Position numbers and translations under genes: made by a program
Part shown: one piece after another, positions 1 through 8,188 of the stretch
How positions within the stretch are numbered: position 1 is the stretch's first letter
How the letters are laid out: each line of letters begins with the position of its first letter
Source: Ohtaekwangia sp036786105
GTDB taxonomy: Bacteria > Bacteroidota > Bacteroidia > Cytophagales > Cyclobacteriaceae
DNA: 64,000 bases
Reading direction: 5' to 3'
Assembly: GCF_036786105.1 (NCBI RefSeq)
Contig: NZ_DAIQRQ010000009.1
Location: forward strand, 1-64,000
The notes under the pieces: generated by a model
The model's database searches: none
Told to the model about the DNA's origin: nothing
The model's input: only the letters and a program-made list of their open reading frames with translations

Positions 1-23
1 TAACGGATAACGATAACCGATCA

Positions 24-929
24 CTATCGGCTTTTCATCACCGCAATGCTCCACTCAGCTCCGCTGTATACTTTATACTTTTCTGAAAAGCTTCCCTGAT
101 TTATAGCAAGGGAGAAGTTTAACAGACTGTTGAGGTAAGCCATGTTCTGTCCAACCGGTACGGCTGAAAAGGTATTGGCATACGGCACATCACCTTCAAA
201 TACAGCTTGCTTGTTTTTATAGATGGTAATATGTAGTTTATCATTCAATCTGGCACCGAGCTTTTGAAATGTAGCCTGATCTATATTTGTCCAGATGTTG
301 CCGTATTGAATATCGAGTACGGGTATATTTCCTTTAATGACACCATTTTCAATGACAGGTTTCTGGTAATCGATCTGCACAACCTGTGGACTAAGCCTGG
401 GGCCTACCTGTTCGAACGATATCACACCGGATGCCAGCCGTGCCCCGGTATAGGCATACACATCGCGGCCATGGAACGTATATGACTTCTCGGAATTTTT
501 TAACCGGTTTACAGCTTCATCAATCTCGCGCACTTCATCTATACCCAACCGTTCGGCTACGAGCGTAAGCGTTCCGTTATCGGGTGAAACAAAATAATGG
601 CCCGATTTTGTTTTAAGTACTACCGACTTTCGTGCTGAACCAACACCCGGATCAACAATGGATACGAACACGGTGCCTGCCGGCCAGTATGGTGCAGCCT
701 GAAACAACCGATATGATGCCTCCCAGATATTATAGGCGGGAATCTCGTGCGTAACATCAAACATCTTCAAATCAGGCGACACACCGAAGGCCACTCCTTT
801 CATCTCTGAAACAGCTCCATCTTTCAATCCAAAATCCGATTGAAATACCAACGCCCGCGGCTGCGCCATCATGGAACAATTGATACCAAGCAACACAACC
901 AGAAAAAAAAATGTATACCTCATCATCAT
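24..929 (-). CDS. Exported DUF62 family protein (SAM hydroxide adenosyltransferase-like)
   Basis: 301 aa. DUF62 proteins split S-adenosylmethionine into adenosine and methionine with hydroxide; a few relatives use chloride or fluoride. Family signatures are visible in order: FQSDFG (29-34), IVDPGVGS (91-98), VSPDNGT (114-120) and GRDVY (154-158). The N-terminus is a hydrophobic signal-like segment ending near MMAQ (residues 20-23). Cys18 is preceded by Asn, so it is not a standard lipobox. Cytoplasmic enzymes dominate this family, so an export signal is unusual because SAM is not expected outside the cytoplasm. Three Met codons open the frame and any of them could be the start. The gene stands alone; its stop codon abuts a GTTA-word repeat continuing in from the window edge. 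The family assignment is firm, the substrate is not. Confidence 0.85.
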   Translation of the reverse strand: MMMRYTFFFLVVLLGINCSMMAQPRALVFQSDFGLKDGAVSEMKGVAFGVSPDLKMFDVTHEIPAYNIWEASYRLFQAAPYWPAGTVFVSIVDPGVGSARKSVVLKTKSGHYFVSPDNGTLTLVAERLGIDEVREIDEAVNRLKNSEKSYTFHGRDVYAYTGARLASGVISFEQVGPRLSPQVVQIDYQKPVIENGVIKGNIPVLDIQYGNIWTNIDQATFQKLGARLNDKLHITIYKNKQAVFEGDVPYANTFSAVPVGQNMAYLNSLLNFSLAINQGSFSEKYKVYSGAEWSIAVMKSR

Positions 930-995
930 ATATATGATTTTTTTAACGTGTTATATTCTTTAAAAATAACTCCCTGTTATCAATCAACAAACCTG

Positions 996-1003
996 TATCT
1001 TTG
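996..1003 (+). promoter_or_regulatory. Bacteroidota -7 promoter element (TATCTTTG)
   Basis: Exact match to TAnnTTTG, 48 bp upstream of a 34-codon open frame. No clear -33 element was identified. The interval between it and the start codon is filled with ACGTCAACAC-type words. Confidence 0.6.
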
Positions 1004-1051
1004 CACTTACTTAAATACGTCAACACTTAAACACATCAACACGTCCCAAAC

Positions 1052-1156
1052 ATGCATGCTGTTAACCAGATAACGCCCACCGTATTGTTCCTGATGTGTA
1101 TTGGGGGTATCGCCTTTATTCTCATTATGAAGGCCATTTTCAGGAAACCCAAGTAG
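1052..1156 (+). CDS. Small single-span membrane protein (34 aa)
   Basis: A short frame encoding a protein with about 9 polar residues, one hydrophobic span of about 18 residues (roughly 10-28, TVLFLMCIGGIAF...) and a basic C-terminus RKPK. This layout is typical of bacterial single-pass micro-proteins (N-out or N-in not determinable). It is supported by an exact TAnnTTTG promoter 48 bp upstream and by the lack of any other gene between 930 and 1343. I recognise no family. It could be a chance frame; conservation in relatives would settle it. Confidence 0.5.
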   Translation: MHAVNQITPTVLFLMCIGGIAFILIMKAIFRKPK

Positions 1157-1343
1157 GGTTTGCCTTGAATTTGTATACCTGAGTTGCATTCCAAGCGTTC
1201 AACGCCTCTTTTAATCGTCAGGATGATTTTATAATTTAATCGGCTGATCGTTACTTGATCCTTTGATCATGAACCCTGCCATTGTGCGTCCGTGAGGATG
1301 CTGGCATGGCGAAACATGCTCTGAAAAACTAACCAACATCTAC

Positions 1344-2069
1344 ATGAAAAAAGTATTCGTCATTTGCGTGCTTACGCTTTTTGCGGCTGCCGCTTTTGCA
1401 CAAACCACCAAGAAGACGCTGGAGCTCCCTGAATTTAAAGGCATCTATGTAAACTCCAATTACACGGTATACCTGAAGCAAACCAATAAGCAGGAAGTAA
1501 CGGTAGAAGCATTGACTGAGATTTATAGTCTCACGGACATTAAGGTAGAGAATGGCGTACTCATGATTAACATGGAACGTAAGCCCGACAATCCGAACAA
1601 AAGCCTTTGGGCCAAGATCGATGACATCAAGCTGAATCCTACCATGAAGGTATATGTAAGTGTAAAAAACATTAACGACCTGCAGGTGAATGGTGGCGGC
1701 AAGGTTATCTCTGAAAACTCTATTGCTGCCGACTATATGTACCTCGCGGTAAATGGCAATGGCAGTATGGAGGTCGATGTAAAAGGCAACACCGTAAAAG
1801 CAGAAGTGAGCGGCTCAGGTACACTTACTCTGAAAGGGTATGCTACTTCCATCGATGCCCTGGTGAGTGGAAGTGGTGCTTTGAAGGGTTTCAACTGCCC
1901 GCTGGAAACTGCTAAAGCTAAAGTGAGTGGCAGCGGTACCTGCGAACTGAATGTAGCGAACAATATTGATGCAACGATCCTGGGCAGCGGATCAATCAAG
2001 CACAAAGGCAATACAAAAACAGCCGTAAAAAAAATATATGGATCCGGAACGGTAGACCGCGCATACTAA
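1344..2069 (+). CDS. DUF2807 (head-GIN) domain exported protein
   Basis: 241 aa. A signal peptide (MKKVFVICVL...AAFAQ, cleavage near residue 20) is followed by a DUF2807 'putative auto-transporter adhesin, head GIN' domain. This domain forms a beta-helix built from short repeats, seen here as recurring G-S-G/G-N-G turns (VSGSGTL, VSGSGAL, VSGSGTC, ILGSGSI, IYGSGTV) between about residues 110 and 238. Function in Bacteroidota is poorly defined; the protein is probably periplasmic or at the surface. It is monocistronic, with a strong intrinsic terminator 11 bp after the stop. Confidence 0.85.
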   Translation: MKKVFVICVLTLFAAAAFAQTTKKTLELPEFKGIYVNSNYTVYLKQTNKQEVTVEALTEIYSLTDIKVENGVLMINMERKPDNPNKSLWAKIDDIKLNPTMKVYVSVKNINDLQVNGGGKVISENSIAADYMYLAVNGNGSMEVDVKGNTVKAEVSGSGTLTLKGYATSIDALVSGSGALKGFNCPLETAKAKVSGSGTCELNVANNIDATILGSGSIKHKGNTKTAVKKIYGSGTVDRAY

Positions 2070-2079
2070 TATTTTTCAC

Positions 2080-2118
2080 GTACGACAGGGGACTGTACTG
2101 GCCTCCTGTCGTACTTTT
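2080..2118 (+). terminator. Intrinsic terminator after the DUF2807 gene
   Basis: Perfect 10-bp stem GTACGACAGG (2080-2089) / CCTGTCGTAC (2105-2114) with a 15-nt loop, followed by TTTT. Confidence 0.85.
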
Positions 2119-2161
2119 ATATACATTCGTAACACGATGTATATACGTTCGTAACACTATG
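2118..2161 (+). repeat. Tandem 22-bp duplication ending in a start codon
   Basis: Two adjacent 22-bp units, 2118-2139 and 2140-2161, match at 20 of 22 positions. Each contains TATATAC, TTCGTAACAC and ends in ATG. The ATG of the second unit is the start codon of the downstream 74-aa gene; the first unit carries an out-of-frame copy of it. Confidence 0.8.
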
Positions 2162-2383
2162 GGTCTATTTGGAATTTTAATAGTTGCCTCCATCCTAACC
2201 TACATTTTCCGGGACAGATTATTCAGCCGCAACCTGGAAACGAAGGATGACAAATACAATGCTGCCCGCAAGGAGCGCATGGAGGAAATGGATCGCCTGC
2301 TAGACAAGATCAACTCCCGCGGCATCGATAGCCTTACTCCCGGCGAAAAAAGACGACTTGATGAGTTATCGGGAAAGAAATAA
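2159..2383 (+). CDS. Small membrane-anchored protein with a DUF6576-like C-terminus
   Basis: 74 aa. One N-terminal transmembrane segment (about residues 2-18), then a charged linker and a helical tail whose pattern (LLDKINSRGIDSLTPGEKRRLDELS) resembles the small C-terminal domain found on Bacteroidota rhomboid proteases (DUF6576-like). Here the domain stands alone on a membrane anchor. The start codon lies in the second unit of a 22-bp tandem repeat. It is convergent with the DUF5009 gene. Function unknown. Confidence 0.7.
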   Translation: MGLFGILIVASILTYIFRDRLFSRNLETKDDKYNAARKERMEEMDRLLDKINSRGIDSLTPGEKRRLDELSGKK

Positions 2384-2486
2384 CTCCCGTATGGGAAGCA
2401 TTCCCCATCCCTACACTTCATTTTTCCATTACTGATTAAAACTGATCGAGGGTTCTGCATTCGCTGCCTTCGGTTATGGCATTGTG

Positions 2487-3674
2487 CTATAGCTGTAACC
2501 TTATCTTCAGTTTGTTTAATCCGATTACAGCCGTCATCACCAGCACCGCGTATATAGCGGACCAAAGTATACCGGCCGCTCCCTGATAAAATATAGCAGG
2601 CCAGCTAACGTGCACCAGCTTCATGGCTGCATAGATAATAAACGGAATAATATAGGTGAGCAACGGATTAGACGCTGCCGGCTGGAAGAACGAAGTCCAG
2701 CCACTTACCTTTTGCAGGTCAATGAGCCTATATAAAAATACAAAAATAAGGGTACAGATACCGGCACTATAGAGCGCCCAGGTAGGCGTTGCATAGATTT
2801 TGGAAATCGTATAAAAGGGTCGCAATATATACCCTGCGCCGAAGAGTACAGCTGCAAATACAAAGGCTACTATAAATCGTTTGGTAAGATCAAGCTTTCT
2901 CTTCTGGTCGAAGAACACGAGTGATACCGCCATGCCACACAATGCCAGGCAGGTATGTGTAGCATGTCCGCCCAAACCGGAGAGCCAGTTTGCTTCACCC
3001 TGCTCTGCAGAGGATTTACCCGCGCCATAAACCGCTACACACGCTGCGATGGCAATCACGATGCCAATCAGGTTTCCGCGGAAGAGCTGGTATAGTATGC
3101 AGCTTGCCAGGTAAGCCCAACCGATAAGTCCCAATATACCCCACCATTGCGGTGTGAGTGTCTGTGTTCCATCCTCTCCTCCCCTGTAGAGCCATGCCAG
3201 TATCAACAACAATACAATACCTGTGGCCCGCAGTATATAAACGATCGTTTTGGAAGAGAATGTATATACATTCCAGATCAAAATTACACCTGCATAGAAC
3301 ACCAACGACCACAACGCGATGGGCATTGACATAGCCTGCTTGTTATAACCACCTTCTGCATTTACTATAAACACACCAAGTACAAGCAGGCCGAGGGTAC
3401 GGAATAAAATATGAAGCTGCACCTGCAACAGGTTGTCGCCTTTGGTAATACGGTTGTTGATGGCAAAAGGTATAGACATGCCAACAATAAACAGGAACGC
3501 GGGGAATACTACATCTACAAACGTCATGGCATCGGCATTTGCGGGCATGTGTTTCATCCACGCAGGTATGCCCTGTACACCCGCCAGCTCGTTCACAAAG
3601 ATCATAACCAGTATGGTGATACCGCGAAGCGCATCAATGGAAAGTATGCGTTGGGTGGTAAGAGCATTATGCAT
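2487..3674 (-). CDS. DUF5009/HGSNAT-like membrane acyltransferase
   Basis: 395 aa, about ten hydrophobic spans. The N-terminal block RILSIDALRGITIL (residues 8-21) and VFPAFLFIVGMSIPFAI around 55-71 are the hallmark of the heparan-alpha-glucosaminide N-acetyltransferase-like/DUF5009 family. These are multipass enzymes thought to carry acetyl groups across the membrane onto amino sugars. It lies 5 bp downstream of a secreted GH20 beta-N-acetylhexosaminidase, so the two are surely cotranscribed. That supports a role with glucosamine or N-acetylglucosamine residues outside the cytoplasm. The precise acceptor is unknown. Confidence 0.85.
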   Translation of the reverse strand: MHNALTTQRILSIDALRGITILVMIFVNELAGVQGIPAWMKHMPANADAMTFVDVVFPAFLFIVGMSIPFAINNRITKGDNLLQVQLHILFRTLGLLVLGVFIVNAEGGYNKQAMSMPIALWSLVFYAGVILIWNVYTFSSKTIVYILRATGIVLLLILAWLYRGGEDGTQTLTPQWWGILGLIGWAYLASCILYQLFRGNLIGIVIAIAACVAVYGAGKSSAEQGEANWLSGLGGHATHTCLALCGMAVSLVFFDQKRKLDLTKRFIVAFVFAAVLFGAGYILRPFYTISKIYATPTWALYSAGICTLIFVFLYRLIDLQKVSGWTSFFQPAASNPLLTYIIPFIIYAAMKLVHVSWPAIFYQGAAGILWSAIYAVLVMTAVIGLNKLKIRLQL

Positions 3675-3679
3675 GGCGA

Positions 3680-6241
3680 TTACGGATTAACAATGGTTGA
3701 TGTTTTGCCACTGCGGCCACGGGCATTGAATGCCTTGAGGTGAATGGTTCCTTTTTTCGCAATCGGTCCGCTATAGATTGTGCTCTTCAGTGAAGGTTCT
3801 TTGCCATCGGTAGTATAGCGAATGGTAAAGCCAGGGTACTGCATGTTGGCAACTACCTTGCCATCTTGAATCACGGCACCGGGCGATGGTATGCGATATT
3901 GAAAGCCACCTGCGTAATGATCAAGTCGCGGCAATTCACGCAAGCCTGCGGTGGCTATAAATTCAGACCATGCCTGCTGATATTGTGCTTCACTCTTCGC
4001 GGCATCTTTCTCAGTAGCCCACGCGGGATCTTTTGCCCAGGCACGTTCTGCCAGTCCAAGCATCTTCGGCAGGATCATATACTCCATACGCTCAGGGCCC
4101 AGCATATTCTCGGCCCAGAGTGCTCCTTGTATACCCACTATATTTGACTTGCCATAATCGGTTAGCCGCTCTTTGCCAATGAAGATAGAACGATCGAGCG
4201 CGTTACCAAATTTATCTTCCTTCGCATTTTTGAAGTAATCGTATGGAATGAAGTAATATGGTTTATCCACATCTATAAAAGCTCCCCAGTAATAACCGGG
4301 CTCATCGAATGCTTTGTAATAGGCCATATCAAAATATAAATTGGTTACGCACGAGAGCACCACTTTATAGCCAGCATTTGCCAGGCGATAGGCCAGGTCT
4401 TCAGCACCCGCACCCAACATATTGTTCCACACATCTACCTGGAAATTGCTATTTACAAAATCGGGATTGGGTATATAGCGTGCTTCGCCATCCAGTTTTG
4501 TTTTACGCATGGCAATCTCTTCCCATCCGTAAAGCGAGAGCCCTCTTTTCATAACGATGCTGTTTACCTTGCCGAAGAAGTAATACCAGAGATCTTCGGT
4601 TGATTTTAATGAAGGGTTCTCGCGCATCAGTTTCTTACAGGCCGGTGAACGCTCCCACACACCAGCCGGAACTTCATCGCCACCAACGTGAATGGTTAGC
4701 AACGGTGCGCCTGCACGCTGATACAGGTTCATTATTTCATCCACTACTTTTTCAAGGAAAGTATAGGTCGATGGCATGGCTACGTTGATCACGTTATCAT
4801 TCCAACCCTGCACCGAACGATATACCGACTGATCTTCCGGATCGCGCAGTAAATATTTTTCAGCTTCATCTTTCTTACCCTCCTTCATCAATCTTGCATA
4901 GCGGGCATCCATCGATTTTACAGCAGCCCGCGCATGGCCCGGTGTTTCTATTTCGGGTATAACACGAATATGCCGGGCCGTGGCATAGCGAAGAATTTCG
5001 ATATAGTCCTCCTGTGAATAATAGCCACTGCCATGCGGATTGTTTACGTCAGGTCCCGAACCAAACGATGGGCACAAGGCTGTAGTACCATCAGGTGAAT
5101 GACCGCGCTTCGAACCAATGGAGGTAAGCTCGGGCAAGGATGGAATTTCCAGGCGCCACCCTTCATCATCATTCAAATGAAGGTGCAGCACATTCAATTT
5201 ATAGAGCACCATCAGGTCAAGCAGTTTTAATATCTGCTGCTTTTGCTGAAAGTTGCGGGCTACATCTAAAAAGAAAGCGCGATGCTTAAACCGGGGAGCA
5301 TCTTCCACATCTACCAGCGGAACAGCTATAGCAATTTTTGTTCCTGCCCAGGCCAATGGGTCAAGGAGTGATTTCAGGGATTGAATACCATATACTATAC
5401 CGGCTCCGGAAGATGCTGCGATGACTATACCATCTGGTTTTACTGACAGTGTATACCCTTCTTCAGAAATTGTTTCGTCTTTTTTTAATTGTATACCTTT
5501 TGCGTTTCCGGCCGTGGTAATGGATGCTTTTTTATGAAATACAGGTTGCAGATCACCGGCCAGAAGTTCCGCTTCTTTCCGGAAGGCAGCATCCGTTACA
5601 ATGGCTACATCACCGGTAAGGCTGAAAGAACCTGATTGCTCTTTATAGCGGGCCGGAGTTGGAAATATTTTAATAAGTTTTTCGGCGGCAACAGGCCTGG
5701 CAGTCAGGTTTTGCTCAAAGATCATTTGCGGAGTGATCAGCCCGATCTTGTCACCCGCAAATCGCAAATATTGTTTTGGCTCTGTAGAGGGCTTGATGGT
5801 GTAGTGGGTGAGTTCAATACCTTTCGCAGGATTGCTGTCCCACACCATGTAAAGTCCTGCAGGTGCATCGGTAAAATTTACCACCCAGTCGCTGGACGCA
5901 AACTCTACGCGAAGAGAAGCACCAGCCTTTATCCCAGAAAACCCCGACTTGGGTACGAGGCGGAAGAAATCTCCGTTTACATGTTCGATGGATACATTCC
6001 CGGTTACCGAAGCAGGGTCAACGGTGCGAATAAAATTAAAATATAGTGTCCAGCCGGTAGCGGGCCAGTCTTGTTTGTTCGTATTTGTAATGGTAAAGGC
6101 CGAGAGGAATTGTGACTTGTGCTGGTAATTATTTTCGATCACTTCCCACTGTACCTGTAATTTTTCAGGATCCGTGGTTGATGATTGTGATTGCGCGGAG
6201 AGTGCCACAAACACCCATGCTGCAAGCAGAAATGTTCTCAT
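3680..6241 (-). CDS. Beta-N-acetylhexosaminidase, GH20 (chitobiase-type)
   Basis: 853 aa with signal peptide (cleavage near residue 19). The domain order is that of chitobiases: an N-terminal carbohydrate-binding CHB_HEX domain (about 30-150, with WPATGWTLYFNF), a GH20b domain (about 185-315), the GH20 TIM barrel (about 318-700), and a C-terminal CHB_HEX_C-type domain (about 770-850, IRYTTDGKEPS). The catalytic Asp-Glu pair in GGDEVPAG is D522-E523. It releases terminal GlcNAc/GalNAc from chitooligosaccharides or glycans by substrate-assisted catalysis. First gene of a two-gene operon with the DUF5009 acyltransferase. Confidence 0.95.
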   Translation of the reverse strand: MRTFLLAAWVFVALSAQSQSSTTDPEKLQVQWEVIENNYQHKSQFLSAFTITNTNKQDWPATGWTLYFNFIRTVDPASVTGNVSIEHVNGDFFRLVPKSGFSGIKAGASLRVEFASSDWVVNFTDAPAGLYMVWDSNPAKGIELTHYTIKPSTEPKQYLRFAGDKIGLITPQMIFEQNLTARPVAAEKLIKIFPTPARYKEQSGSFSLTGDVAIVTDAAFRKEAELLAGDLQPVFHKKASITTAGNAKGIQLKKDETISEEGYTLSVKPDGIVIAASSGAGIVYGIQSLKSLLDPLAWAGTKIAIAVPLVDVEDAPRFKHRAFFLDVARNFQQKQQILKLLDLMVLYKLNVLHLHLNDDEGWRLEIPSLPELTSIGSKRGHSPDGTTALCPSFGSGPDVNNPHGSGYYSQEDYIEILRYATARHIRVIPEIETPGHARAAVKSMDARYARLMKEGKKDEAEKYLLRDPEDQSVYRSVQGWNDNVINVAMPSTYTFLEKVVDEIMNLYQRAGAPLLTIHVGGDEVPAGVWERSPACKKLMRENPSLKSTEDLWYYFFGKVNSIVMKRGLSLYGWEEIAMRKTKLDGEARYIPNPDFVNSNFQVDVWNNMLGAGAEDLAYRLANAGYKVVLSCVTNLYFDMAYYKAFDEPGYYWGAFIDVDKPYYFIPYDYFKNAKEDKFGNALDRSIFIGKERLTDYGKSNIVGIQGALWAENMLGPERMEYMILPKMLGLAERAWAKDPAWATEKDAAKSEAQYQQAWSEFIATAGLRELPRLDHYAGGFQYRIPSPGAVIQDGKVVANMQYPGFTIRYTTDGKEPSLKSTIYSGPIAKKGTIHLKAFNARGRSGKTSTIVNP

Positions 6242-6737
6242 GAAAGGTCAATCTTGGATTATGTATATTGGTATGCAACCGTGAATATAGATGAATTGAA
6301 AACGCTGATCTCCATCCTGAAAAAATAATTTAGAAGCACACCACACACGCGGCATACGGTATACATCACACACGGCACACTGCGATATATAGGTATAGAT
6401 GCCGTTAAAAACTATAAAAATTCCATAGAAGTGATGATATAGATTTGTGTTTTTGCGAAAAGTTTGTTCCTTTGCGTGTCATAACATACACACAAACCTG
6501 AACCGCTAAGAAAGTCGCTACAAAAATTAAAGCTTAATACTCACCCGCTATAAAAGCTGCGTTTTGACCTTTTAAAACGACAGAAATTAAAGAATTGTAA
6601 AAAATCAAAAATTATTTCTATTTTGCACTTGTTAATTGTCATTCTTTACTGAGGCCGCCCTCAGAAGAAATTCGCGAGTAGTTCCAGTCGAAGTCTGTCA
6701 GTTTTCAAAAATTAATTTCTCATTTATCTTTTAAACA
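6242..6737. other. Intergenic region with RRM-gene leader
   Basis: No gene seen. 6320-6385 is a CA/GG-word stretch (ACACACGCGGCATACGG, CACACACGGCACAC). Nearer the downstream gene there are three candidate -7 elements ending in TTTG (around 6450-6456, 6468-6475 and CTATTTTG at 6618-6625). The last would give a leader of about 105 nt containing a small hairpin CTGAGG/CCTCAG (6649-6654/6659-6664). A long leader fits cold-regulated RNA-binding protein genes. Confidence 0.5.
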
Positions 6738-7064
6738 ATGAACATTTACGTTGCCAACATCCCTTTTAAGGCATCCGAACAGGAATTGAGGGGATTATTT
6801 GAAGAGTATGGCGAAGTTTCTTCAGCCAAGATCATCATGGACAAAGTTACGCAGCGCAGCCGTGGTTTCGGTTTTATCGAAATGGCAGACGAGGCTGCTG
6901 GCCGTCAAGCTATCACTAGCCTCAACGGATTCAACTTCCTGGGCAAAACCCTCGTAGTAAACGAAGCAAGACCGAAAACTGATGCACCTCGCAGTGGCGG
7001 TGGTGGATACAGAAGCGGTGGTGGCGGTGGTTATAACCGCAGAAGTAATAACAACGATTATTAA
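6738..7064 (+). CDS. RRM RNA-binding protein with Gly-rich tail
   Basis: 108 aa. A single RNA-recognition motif spans residues 1-80, with RNP2 (IYVANI) at the N-terminus and RNP1 (RGFGFIEM) near residues 43-50. The C-terminal 25 residues are Gly/Arg/Ser/Asn-rich (GGGGYRSGGGGGYNRRS). This is the RbpA/cold-inducible RNP architecture shared by Bacteroidota and cyanobacteria; such proteins bind single-stranded RNA and are often cold-induced RNA chaperones. Followed by a strong terminator, so transcribed alone. Confidence 0.93.
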   Translation: MNIYVANIPFKASEQELRGLFEEYGEVSSAKIIMDKVTQRSRGFGFIEMADEAAGRQAITSLNGFNFLGKTLVVNEARPKTDAPRSGGGGYRSGGGGGYNRRSNNNDY

Positions 7065-7099
7065 TTCAACGGAGAGAATAACCAAAGACTCTTAAGAAG

Positions 7100-7127
7100 C
7101 TGCCCGGAGAACCCGGGCAGTTTTTTT
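7100..7127 (+). terminator. Intrinsic terminator after the RRM gene
   Basis: Perfect 8-bp GC-rich stem CTGCCCGG (7100-7107)/CCGGGCAG (7113-7120), 5-nt loop, seven T residues. Confidence 0.95.
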
Positions 7128-7157
7128 ATATTCGTTGTATAAAAAACAGAACGCTCT

Positions 7158-7529
7158 ATGAAACTCAGCCATACCCAGAAGATCATTGTTTGCGTGCTAA
7201 CCTTCCTCCCCTTCCTTGTTGTGCCCTATATAGGCTTTGAAATATTTCATTTTGTAATGGAAACAATCAAAGCAAGCGAAACACATGAGCCACCCGATAG
7301 TGTCGTTATTACAGGTATACTTTCTTTTATTATACCCATCTTGTTGCTTTCCATGCTATCGCTTGGGCTGCATATTTTTTATATCATTCACGCTGCCATG
7401 AACAAAGCTATAGATCAGACAGAGCGCATCGTCTGGATCTTGCTTTTCGTTTTCTTCGGCGCCATTACCTTTATCATATACTGGTTTCTGCGAATACGGA
7501 ACGAGAAACCGGAAGCTCCTGATTTATAA
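7158..7529 (+). CDS. Small three-span membrane protein
   Basis: 123 aa. Three hydrophobic segments at about 9-30, 50-77 and 93-112, the last ending in a short basic/acidic tail. The layout and the C-terminal WFLRIRNEK resemble the PLDc_N-type membrane domain, but the match is loose. TATATTCG, close to a -7 element, lies about 30 bp upstream. Function unknown. Confidence 0.7.
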   Translation: MKLSHTQKIIVCVLTFLPFLVVPYIGFEIFHFVMETIKASETHEPPDSVVITGILSFIIPILLLSMLSLGLHIFYIIHAAMNKAIDQTERIVWILLFVFFGAITFIIYWFLRIRNEKPEAPDL

Positions 7530-7594
7530 TATTCTTCTTGGTTTTGCCGGGGTATTTTCGTAAACTTTGTATATATCAAAAAGAAGAAAAGTTT

Positions 7595-8047
7595 ATGAAT
7601 GTTATCACCGAAGTAGAAAAATGGGGTAACAGTCACCGCCCTGATTTTCTCGATATTTTCCGCATTGCGCTGGGAATATTTATTACGTATAAAGGTCTGT
7701 ACTTTATTACGCACATGCACGAATTGGAGATGACAGCTTCAGGAGTAAATACATACTTCGCAGGAGCTACACTGGCGCACTATGTTGTGTTTGCGCATAT
7801 CTGTGGGGGCCCGCTTATCGCATTTGGATTGTTCACACGTATAGTATGTTTCCTTCAGGTACCGATACTGATTGGCGCTGTATTCATGGTAAACTATCCG
7901 AAAGGTTTTCTTTCTATAGGTCACCACATGGAATTATGGCTGTCTATTGTCGTATTGGTTGGTTTAATTATGTTTATGGTGTTTGGTGCAGGGCGCTACT
8001 CCATTGATGCCAAGCGCAGAAAAGAAATGCAGGCAACACATCTGTAA
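7595..8047 (+). CDS. DoxX family membrane protein
   Basis: 150 aa, four transmembrane helices. The DoxX-family core is visible: FLDIFRIALGIFITYKG near the N-terminus, then HYVVFAHICGGPLIAFGLFTR, VPILIGAVFMVN and a final span. DoxX-type proteins are thought to act in membrane redox or thiol stress; the exact role here is unknown. ATG at 7595 is preferred over a longer frame because an AAACTTTG -7-like element sits at 7563-7570, inside any longer version. A strong terminator follows. Confidence 0.85.
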   Translation: MNVITEVEKWGNSHRPDFLDIFRIALGIFITYKGLYFITHMHELEMTASGVNTYFAGATLAHYVVFAHICGGPLIAFGLFTRIVCFLQVPILIGAVFMVNYPKGFLSIGHHMELWLSIVVLVGLIMFMVFGAGRYSIDAKRRKEMQATHL

Positions 8048-8071
8048 TGCATTCTCCTAACCTAAACCGAG

Positions 8072-8107
8072 GGCATCCGGATAAACACGGATGCCTTTCT
8101 TTTTTAT
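8072..8107 (+). terminator. Intrinsic terminator after doxX-like gene
   Basis: Perfect 8-bp stem GGCATCCG (8072-8079)/CGGATGCC (8088-8095), then a T-rich run TTTCTTTTTT. Confidence 0.93.
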
Positions 8108-8188
8108 ACCGCTCCCTCATCACCTTCCATCTCATCCTCCTGGCTCCTTGTTTCGGAAATTTTGTACTTTGGAGCCTTTGATCACATC

